From an uncultured Prevotella sp. (GTDB lineage: Bacteria; Bacteroidota; Bacteroidia; Bacteroidales; Bacteroidaceae): a stretch of DNA of 26,039 nt. Each line of letters starts with the position of its first letter. Position 1 is the first letter of the stretch. The notes beneath the pieces are model-generated. The model made no database searches. It saw only the letters and a list, made by a program, of their open reading frames with translations, and had not been told where the DNA came from. The position numbers were made by a program, and so were the translations under genes. Location: NCBI GenBank assembly GCA_947095945.1, contig CAMUQM010000007.1, positions 1-26,039 of the forward strand, in the 5' to 3' direction. Shown here piece by piece: positions 15,201 through 21,491 of the stretch.

Positions 15201-16649
15201 ATGAGAATTCTGCTATTATGCGTTATTGCGTTGTGCTCTCAGGTGATGAGTATGACGGCTCAGGTGACGGGAAGAATTGAGTATCCCCACCGTGCTGATT
15301 ATGAATATCAGATAGTGTTACCCGTAGAAGACAAAGGACTGGTCGTTCAGTCGTTTGCCAAGGAGAGCAATGAGGGTAAGCGTTACTTCAAGACTGAGTT
15401 TTATTCAACGGCGATGAAACTGGTAAGTACTGATTCGGTACTGATTGACAAGGGTATGTATTTCTATTCGGATGTGGTTGAAGGCGGTGTGCTCTATACT
15501 GTCTTGCGTGAGAAGGATGGTACGTTTATGATTGTTGCTTTCAACCCTGCAACACGAAAAATAACCACTACAGATGGAGAATATACCCGAAAGGGAACAA
15601 TGAGAAACCTGATTGTTGACAAAGGGGCTGTTATCTTTAGCTCAACGCAGAAGAAATTAGACCGCATTGGCATCATTGACCTGAAGACGGGTAATAGTCG
15701 TTTTGCCGATATCCATTTCCCGAAAGTAAAGGATAAGAATATCTTTGTTCTTGAAAACACCGTGATCGACAATACTATCTATGCACTGGTAAGGGTTGAG
15801 ACCGACGTCTATCTGGTTCGTATGGATATGCAGGGCAATCAGTTAGGCGCAAACAATCTTACAGCTGATATTGCCGAACGTATCATCTCGGTATCGGTTT
15901 CAAAGGCTGGCAACAAGTTCTTTGTTACCGGAACTTACTCAAAGTCGAAGAAAGGTGGGGCGGAAGGTATCTTCTTCTCAGAGCTTAAAGACGATAGATT
16001 TAATAATATCAAGTTCTACAACTTCTTGAAGCTAAAGAACTTTACGGAGTATATGAGCGACCGTAAGCAGGCGAAAATTGAGCGCAAAAAGGAAAAGGCT
16101 GAGAAGGCAGGTAAGGAATATTCGCTGAAGTATCTGATGGCTTCGCACCGTATTATGACGGATGGTAAGGATTACTTCTATCTGGGTGAGGCATTTTATC
16201 CAGTTTACCGTACGGTCTGTGTTGGTTATGTAACGATGACAACCTTTGCAGGTTATAACTATACGCACGCTGTCCTTGCAAAGTTTGATGCAGCAGGCAA
16301 TCTGCTATGGGATGAATGTTTCCCAATGGAGCCACGTATAATGCCGATGTATGTGAAGCGTTTTGTGTCAGCAAGTCTGAAGGGGACGAATGTCAATCTG
16401 CTCTTTGCTGATAAGAACCGACTGGTTTCAAAACTCTTCAGAAATGCTGATGGGAATGTTATTCAGGACCGTACATCGGAGATTATGGAGACAGATAACG
16501 ATGACGAGGATGTAAAGAAGATGCGTTATTCTAACTCTCAGCACTGGTATGGCGATAACTTCCTCGTCTATGGAACGCAGGTGGTGAAGAATTCTAAGAC
16601 AGGTGAGCGTCGTAAAGTGTTTGCTATTACAAAGTACACAATAAAGTAA
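15201..16649 (+). CDS. Unrecognised secreted protein, beta-rich, 482 aa
   Basis: I do not recognise this family. The product has a Sec signal peptide (RILLLCVIALCSQVMSMTA, then Q-V-T-G-R). The rest is rich in short alternating strands, with repeated turns such as D-K-G-M-Y-F-Y and F-D-A-A-G-N-L-L-W-D that suggest a beta-propeller or WD/YVTN-like fold (inference). A strongly charged helical insert (about residues 287-312, Lys/Glu rich, K-Q-A-K-I-E-R-K-K-E-K) interrupts it. No catalytic motif, lipobox or type IX C-terminal domain is visible, so the periplasm is the likely place. The next gene, a small barrel candidate, starts 7 nt after its stop, which suggests joint function. Its promoter candidate is at 15070. 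Confidence 0.8.
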   Translation: MRILLLCVIALCSQVMSMTAQVTGRIEYPHRADYEYQIVLPVEDKGLVVQSFAKESNEGKRYFKTEFYSTAMKLVSTDSVLIDKGMYFYSDVVEGGVLYTVLREKDGTFMIVAFNPATRKITTTDGEYTRKGTMRNLIVDKGAVIFSSTQKKLDRIGIIDLKTGNSRFADIHFPKVKDKNIFVLENTVIDNTIYALVRVETDVYLVRMDMQGNQLGANNLTADIAERIISVSVSKAGNKFFVTGTYSKSKKGGAEGIFFSELKDDRFNNIKFYNFLKLKNFTEYMSDRKQAKIERKKEKAEKAGKEYSLKYLMASHRIMTDGKDYFYLGEAFYPVYRTVCVGYVTMTTFAGYNYTHAVLAKFDAAGNLLWDECFPMEPRIMPMYVKRFVSASLKGTNVNLLFADKNRLVSKLFRNADGNVIQDRTSEIMETDNDDEDVKKMRYSNSQHWYGDNFLVYGTQVVKNSKTGERRKVFAITKYTIK

Positions 16650-16656
16650 TCGAGTT

Positions 16657-17190
16657 ATGAAGATGATGAAATGTGTAGTGGAACACTGTTTCTGCCAATG
16701 GCTTCTGTTGCTTGTCTGCCTGCTTTGTGTTCCTCGTAGCGCACAGGCACAGGCATGGGACGGAGAAGGAGATGTGAAAGTTTATGCTGGTTATGCCAAT
16801 GTTGGGGGTAAGTCGGGCTTTGAGATTGGCAGTGATTATGCGCTCAGTGACTTTATATCAATAGGCGGACAGATAACTTATGTCAATGTGAAAAAGCACG
16901 ATGAGGGGCATAATAATTTCTTATTGGGCTATGATCTCAGCCTAATGGGTAACTATCATTGGGCTGAAGTGCTGAAACTACCATCGGTACTGGATATTTA
17001 TAGTGGTGCTTCTGTCGGCTTGCGGACGGGTGGTTTGCAAGCAGGTGTGCGCTATAACTTTAGTGAGACGTTCGGAATCTATGGGCAGGTGCGGCAGAAT
17101 CTTTTCAAAATCTTTGGCGATGATGAGGAATATGGTCGCATCTATCAAGGGAAGACAGCCCTCTCTTTGGGTATGACCATCACATTCTGA
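16657..17190 (+). CDS. Small outer-membrane beta-barrel candidate, 177 aa
   Basis: The product has a Sec signal peptide (W-L-L-L-L-V-C-L-L-C-V-P-R-S-A-Q-A, then Q-A-W-D). A mature part of about 145 residues shows regular amphipathic strands with alternating aromatics and glycines (V-K-V-Y-A-G-Y-A, I-S-I-G-G-Q-I-T-Y-V, A-G-V-R-Y-N-F, F-G-I-Y-G-Q-V-R). It ends in M-T-I-T-F; a C-terminal Phe is typical of BAM-assembled barrels. The size suits an eight-stranded OmpX/OmpA-like barrel. The start at 16657 is closely followed by in-frame ATGs at 16663 and 16666, so the exact start is uncertain by a few residues. It is translationally coupled to the preceding gene (7-nt gap) and followed by a strong terminator. 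The exact function is unknown. Confidence 0.8.
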   Translation: MKMMKCVVEHCFCQWLLLLVCLLCVPRSAQAQAWDGEGDVKVYAGYANVGGKSGFEIGSDYALSDFISIGGQITYVNVKKHDEGHNNFLLGYDLSLMGNYHWAEVLKLPSVLDIYSGASVGLRTGGLQAGVRYNFSETFGIYGQVRQNLFKIFGDDEEYGRIYQGKTALSLGMTITF

Positions 17191-17202
17191 TTTAGTCAAT
17201 AG

Positions 17203-17246
17203 AAACAACAAAGGCTATCGGGTGTTTCGATAGCCTTTGTTGTTTT
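17203..17246. terminator. Strong bidirectional terminator
   Basis: An 18-bp stem (17203-17220 with 17228-17245) centred on AAGGCTATCG/CGATAGCCTT has loop GGTGTTT. A-rich and T-rich ends make it work on both strands: for the barrel gene (plus) and for the amylase gene (minus). Confidence 0.9.
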
Positions 17247-17262
17247 GTGTAAAGTATATGTT

Positions 17263-17288
17263 ACGCTTTGAGCGTAAAGTCAAAGCGT
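17263..17288 (-). terminator. Stem-loop directly after the amylase gene
   Basis: ACGCTTTGA (17263-17271) pairs with TCAAAGCGT (17280-17288) across an 8-nt loop, five bases from the minus-strand stop codon. An alternative stem TTACGCT-TTG-AGCGTAA (17261-17277) overlaps it. There is no T-run; it may serve mRNA 3'-end stability ahead of the terminator at 17203. Confidence 0.5.
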
Positions 17289-17292
17289 TGAC

Positions 17293-19272
17293 TTAAAAGC
17301 TAAGTACCATTGCTTGTCGCTGTCCCAATGGAATGTTCTTTGTAAGGTCTATGGTAGCACCTGTGAGGACATCGGTTGCGGTGGTGTGTGAGCCTATCAC
17401 CTCGGCATAGCGGGCTACGTCGACTTGGTTGTCAGCCTTCTTACCATTGAGAATAGTAAGAACTGTCTTGCCATTATGTTGACGAGCAAGGATGTAAACA
17501 CCACGATGAGGAATGAATTGTGTCTGACTACCGTTGATGATTACATCGTTGTTCTGTCGCCAATGGAGCAGACGGCTGGTCCAATCAAACATTGCATTCT
17601 CGACTTTGGTACGGCCTTCACGTGTGAACTTATTGATCTTGTCGTTAGGGAAACCACCCGGGAAGTCCTGACGTACATTGCCATCGGTCTTCTCCTTTGT
17701 ACCGTTCATCAGAATCTCTGTGCCATAGTAGAGCTGTGGGATACGCTTCATTGTCAGCAAGAGGGCGTAAGCCTGCTTCAATGCTGTTGAATCCTTACTG
17801 TTACCAAGATATCGGTCTGTATCGTGATTCTCGACGAATGCCATCACAGAAGATGGGTCTGTATAGAGATAATCATAACAGAGAGAGTTGTAAATGCGGT
17901 TCCAGCCCTTCCACCAATCATCTGTTTCCTCGTTCTTTGCCTGTGAAAGACGGTCGAAGAAGGCGAAGTCCATTACGGTTTTCAGATAGCTGTTGACGTC
18001 AGATAGTTTGCTGTCTTTCTGCCAAGCTGCTGTGTAAGCAGGTTCTGTTACCCATGTTTCGCCAACGGTGTTGAAGTTAGGGTATTCTTTATCGAGAACC
18101 TTCATCCATTCTGCCATTGCCTGACGGTCAGCGTAAGGATAAGTATCCATGCGGATTCCGTCGATACCTACGGTCTCAATCCACCAAATAGAATTCTGAA
18201 TCAGATACTTGATAACGTGTGGATTGCGCTGGTTGAGGTCGGGCATTGACGATACAAACCATCCGTCAACGGTCTCAGCCATATCCACCTTGCTGGCGTA
18301 TGGGTCGAGAACTGGGGTGAGCTTGTAGCTCGTTTGCAGCGCATAGTTAGGGCTATTAAACCAGTCTTTTGATGGATAGTCTTTAATTGTCTTGCCGTTT
18401 TCATCAACACGTGTACCCTTAGCCCAAGGATGATAGTCACCGCAATGGTTGAAAATCATATCCATTACCACCTTTAGTCCCTTCTTATGACATTCGTCAA
18501 TGAGTGCCTTGTACTCTTCATTGGTACCGAAGCGAGGATCAACATGATAGTAGTCTGTTGTGGCGTAGCCGTGGTAGGTGCTGTATTTGCCATCGTCAGC
18601 AGGGCGATCATTCTCTAATACTGGCGTAAACCAAAGGGCTGTGACACCAAGGTTTGTGAAGTAATCGAGGTGCTGACGGAGTCCTTCGAGGTCGCCACCG
18701 TGTCGGAGACTTGGCTCGTTGCGGTCGCAGAGTTGGTCTTCCATTCCTTTGATTACATCGTTCTTAGGGTTTCCGTTAGCAAAACGGTCGGGCATCAGCA
18801 TATAAAGAACATCTGAGATGTCGAAGCCTTTACGCTCTGTTCCAGCCATCTCACGCTCCTTTAATTGGAATTTCTTCGTTGTCTTTTTTCCATTCTTATT
18901 AGCGAAAGTAAGGGTTATATCACCCGCTTTTGCTCCTTTTAAGTTAAGATAAACAAGGAGATAATTAGGGGAATCAAGGCGTACGAGCGAATCAATTTTT
19001 ACGTTGGGATAGTCTGTTGTTACGTCCGCAAACTTGATATCTTTGCCATATACCATTAGTTGTAACGTTGGGTCTTGCATATCAGCGTACCAGTTGGTAG
19101 GGTCAATGCGGGTTACGTTGGGAGTAGCTGTGCGGTTATTGGCTTTCTTTTGAGTTGCCGTACTATTCTGAGCGGTCATAGGATTTGATAAAAGAAGTAA
19201 GAATAAAAGAATCTTCCAGCTCTTTTGAAAGAGGGGAAGATTAGGATAGTTGGTTATTTGTTTGCGGTTCAT
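17293..19272 (-). CDS. GH13 alpha-amylase/neopullulanase, SusA-like
   Basis: GH13 enzymes of the cyclomaltodextrinase/neopullulanase group split alpha-1,4 (and some alpha-1,6) bonds in maltodextrins. The 659-residue product has an N-terminal hydrophobic segment (I-L-L-F-L-L-L-L-S-N-P-M-T-A) without a lipobox, so periplasmic secretion is likely, as for SusA. An N-terminal beta domain (about residues 50-140) precedes the barrel. The conserved regions are D-M-I-F-N-H, nucleophile Asp376 in G-I-R-M-D-T, acid/base Glu405 in V-G-E-T-W and transition-state Asp484 in V-E-N-H-D-T-D-R. A C-terminal beta domain ends the protein. It follows the pullulanase gene by 151 nt on the same strand, a gap that holds a palindromic repeat. 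Exact bond preference cannot be told from the motifs. Confidence 0.93.
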   Translation of the reverse strand: MNRKQITNYPNLPLFQKSWKILLFLLLLSNPMTAQNSTATQKKANNRTATPNVTRIDPTNWYADMQDPTLQLMVYGKDIKFADVTTDYPNVKIDSLVRLDSPNYLLVYLNLKGAKAGDITLTFANKNGKKTTKKFQLKEREMAGTERKGFDISDVLYMLMPDRFANGNPKNDVIKGMEDQLCDRNEPSLRHGGDLEGLRQHLDYFTNLGVTALWFTPVLENDRPADDGKYSTYHGYATTDYYHVDPRFGTNEEYKALIDECHKKGLKVVMDMIFNHCGDYHPWAKGTRVDENGKTIKDYPSKDWFNSPNYALQTSYKLTPVLDPYASKVDMAETVDGWFVSSMPDLNQRNPHVIKYLIQNSIWWIETVGIDGIRMDTYPYADRQAMAEWMKVLDKEYPNFNTVGETWVTEPAYTAAWQKDSKLSDVNSYLKTVMDFAFFDRLSQAKNEETDDWWKGWNRIYNSLCYDYLYTDPSSVMAFVENHDTDRYLGNSKDSTALKQAYALLLTMKRIPQLYYGTEILMNGTKEKTDGNVRQDFPGGFPNDKINKFTREGRTKVENAMFDWTSRLLHWRQNNDVIINGSQTQFIPHRGVYILARQHNGKTVLTILNGKKADNQVDVARYAEVIGSHTTATDVLTGATIDLTKNIPLGQRQAMVLSF

Positions 19273-19296
19273 TTTAGGTAATTTATTCTGCTGTGG

Positions 19297-19345
19297 TATT
19301 GGGCTTATTAGCCTTATTTGCCTAATAGGACCAATAAGCCCAATA
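19297..19345. repeat. Long inverted repeat with TATTGGGCTTATT arms
   Basis: 13-bp perfect arms (19297-19309 and 19333-19345) flank a 23-nt loop that contains CTTATTTGCCTAATA, also present at 13169-13183. It lies between the pullulanase stop and the amylase start. It may be a dispersed repeat, an intercistronic processing hairpin or a weak terminator for the pullulanase gene. Confidence 0.7.
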
Positions 19346-19423
19346 TTCCTAACAGCTATTAATAATCTACAGAATGGTCAGCACTTTTCTCATTGAGGGA
19401 GAAGTGGGAAAAAAGTTAGCTTC

Positions 19424-21337
19424 TTAATCGTGTAGGATAAGGGCTGACTGGCCATCAACCATTACCTCTCCACCTTCCATCTTGCCTAATCCAGCTTCAT
19501 TCACTTCGCCGTTTGCACATACAAGAGTGTACTGACCCTTAGGGATGTTGACAGTGCGAAGCTCTTTGTTGGCATTGAGGATAACGTAAATATTCTTCCA
19601 CTTGTCACCACCAGCATGGTCTTTCAGATGGAAAGCAACCAGACAGTCTTGTACAGGAAGGAACTCAAGATGCTTGCGAACGAGGTCGGCTTTGCCCATT
19701 CGGAAAGCTGGGTGTGCCTTACGAAGATTGATGAGTCCACTATAATACTTGAATACCTGTGGATAAGTCTTGAGGTTATTCCAATCAAGGTGGTTGATAC
19801 TGTCAGGTGAATTAAATGAGTTATGCACACCTTTCTTGTTACGAAGCATCTCCTCACCAGCGAGCATAAAGGGCACACCCTGTGATGTGAAGATAGCTGT
19901 CTGGGCAAGAAGATTCAGACGAATCAGCTCATTCTCATCGTATTCTGCCTCTGGAATAGATGCTTTTAAACGGTCAACGAGACACATATCATCGTGACAA
20001 CTGACGTAAGAAATCATCTGAGTAGGCTCAAGGGCATAGGGCTTCTTAGAATAGTTTACCTTTGAATAGTCTACTTGTGGATGCTCAATCATACCCGCAA
20101 TACCCGCTTTCAGACTTTCTTCCAAGCCTGTAACACCACCAAGGAAACCGGGTTTGTGGTCGTCAGAGAATGGTCCACGCAATGCATCACGGATGTCATC
20201 AGAGAAGGCTGCAATGCCCGGCATCTGTGGAACAGCAGCCTTCATAGCCAGCTTCTCGTGTGGATAAGCACAAGAACCAGCGCTCCATCCCTCGCCATAA
20301 ACGAATATCTCTGGGTCAATAGTATTGAGTTCACGGCGAATATCGTTCATTGTCTGGATGTCATGCACACCCATAAGGTCTACACGGAAACCATCAATAT
20401 GATACTCGTTTACCCAGTATTTCATTGACTCCAGCATATAATCACGCATCAAAGGGCGCTCACTTGCCGTCTCATTGCCACATCCCGAGCCGTTTGATGG
20501 CGTACCATCAGCGTTGTATCGATAGTAAGCCTTAGGATAAGTGCGCTCAAAGTTGCTATTTGCAAGGTCGAAAGTATGGTTGTAAACAACGTCGAGGATA
20601 ACTCTGATACCCGCCTTATGCAATGCCTGTACCATTTGTTTGAACTCCGTGATACGACGTGTTGGCAGGTTCGCATCATACGAATAGCTTCCCTCTGGTA
20701 CGTTATAGTTCAATGGATCATAGCCCCAATTATACTGTGGTACGTCTGGCTTGGATTCATCTATTGAAGCAAAGTCGAACGATGGGAGGATATGTACAGC
20801 GTTAATACCCAACTTCTTCAAGTGGTCAATAGCCTTCTGCTCTGTCAGGGCGAGGTATTTACCCTTGTGCATCAAGCCCGATGAGGGATCAATAGAGAAG
20901 TCACGATGATGCAACTCATAGATAACAAGGTCTGCCGGACTCTTGGTTGGAACGCGACGATCGCTCTCCCAGCCTGTTGGGTTGGTTTCCTTCATGTCGA
21001 TAACGGCACCACGACCGCCATTACAGCCAACCGCTTTGGCAAAGACACCCGGTGTTTCGCCACGTCCGATATCGAAAGTATAAAACTTACCTTTGAGGTC
21101 TCCCTTCACAGTAGCAGTCCAAGTGTTATCGCCACTCTGCGTAAGTTTCACCTTCTTATAGGCTTTCCCACCTCGTCCTGCCTCATAAAGGCGTAGCGTT
21201 GGCTTAGAGGGAGCATTAAGACGGAAGGTTGTCTCACTTGGAGAATAGGACATCTCGTTGAATCGCTGCTGTGCTGCAACATTCTGTGAGAGTATGAAAG
21301 CAGCAACAGATGCTGCAAGCTTATATTTTATTTTCAT
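19424..21337 (-). CDS. pulA: Type I pullulanase (GH13_14-like)
   Basis: Type I pullulanase hydrolyses alpha-1,6 branches in pullulan and branched maltodextrins. The 637-residue protein has a signal peptide (L-A-A-S-V-A-A-F-I-L-S-Q-N-V-A-A, then Q-Q) without a lipobox, so it is probably periplasmic. The N-terminal CBM48-type beta domain (about residues 30-130) precedes the diagnostic Y-N-W-G-Y-D-P-L-N-Y. Catalytic residues are Asp320 in G-F-R-V-D-L-M, Glu349 in V-Y-G-E-G-W and Asp449 in S-C-H-D-D-M. The length is short for the family because the extra N-terminal binding modules of large pullulanases are absent. Upstream, the start codon is touched by a heptamer repeat array and no Shine-Dalgarno site is visible. 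It sits between malQ and the amylase gene in one maltodextrin block. Confidence 0.94.
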   Translation of the reverse strand: MKIKYKLAASVAAFILSQNVAAQQRFNEMSYSPSETTFRLNAPSKPTLRLYEAGRGGKAYKKVKLTQSGDNTWTATVKGDLKGKFYTFDIGRGETPGVFAKAVGCNGGRGAVIDMKETNPTGWESDRRVPTKSPADLVIYELHHRDFSIDPSSGLMHKGKYLALTEQKAIDHLKKLGINAVHILPSFDFASIDESKPDVPQYNWGYDPLNYNVPEGSYSYDANLPTRRITEFKQMVQALHKAGIRVILDVVYNHTFDLANSNFERTYPKAYYRYNADGTPSNGSGCGNETASERPLMRDYMLESMKYWVNEYHIDGFRVDLMGVHDIQTMNDIRRELNTIDPEIFVYGEGWSAGSCAYPHEKLAMKAAVPQMPGIAAFSDDIRDALRGPFSDDHKPGFLGGVTGLEESLKAGIAGMIEHPQVDYSKVNYSKKPYALEPTQMISYVSCHDDMCLVDRLKASIPEAEYDENELIRLNLLAQTAIFTSQGVPFMLAGEEMLRNKKGVHNSFNSPDSINHLDWNNLKTYPQVFKYYSGLINLRKAHPAFRMGKADLVRKHLEFLPVQDCLVAFHLKDHAGGDKWKNIYVILNANKELRTVNIPKGQYTLVCANGEVNEAGLGKMEGGEVMVDGQSALILHD

Positions 21338-21450
21338 TGGGTGATGGGTGTTGGGTGTTGAATGTTAGGTGTTGGGTGTTGAATGTTGGGTGATGATGAA
21401 TTGGGTGATAGGTGTTGGGTGTTAGGTGTTTAATATTAGGTGATGATGGA
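21337..21450. repeat. Degenerate heptamer array (TTGGGTG) upstream of pullulanase
   Basis: About 15 units of TTGGGTG, TTAGGTG, ATGGGTG, TTGAATG and similar run from the edge of the pullulanase start codon (CAT at 21335-21337) to 21450, with one single-base slip near 21400. On the coding strand this reads as CACCCAA units that occupy the whole region where the ribosome-binding site would be. Confidence 0.85.
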
Positions 21451-21485
21451 TAGTTATAATAATTTATAATATCCATCATCACCTA
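21437..21485 (-). terminator. Stem-loop after malQ
   Basis: TAGGTGATGATGGATA (21437-21452) pairs perfectly over 16 bp with 21470-21485; the loop is 17 nt of AT-rich DNA. It starts seven bases after the malQ stop codon on the minus strand. The downstream arm is made of heptamer-type sequence. No long T-run follows, so it may be a weak terminator or a 3'-end protecting stem. Confidence 0.6.
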
Positions 21486-21491
21486 TTCTTT

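Noticed and set aside
19382..19408. Stem-loop (CACTTTTCTC with GGGAGAAGTG) after the pullulanase gene as a terminator
   Set aside because: It pairs fully only on the plus strand with wobbles; on the minus strand, where the gene is read, it has two mismatches and no T-run.
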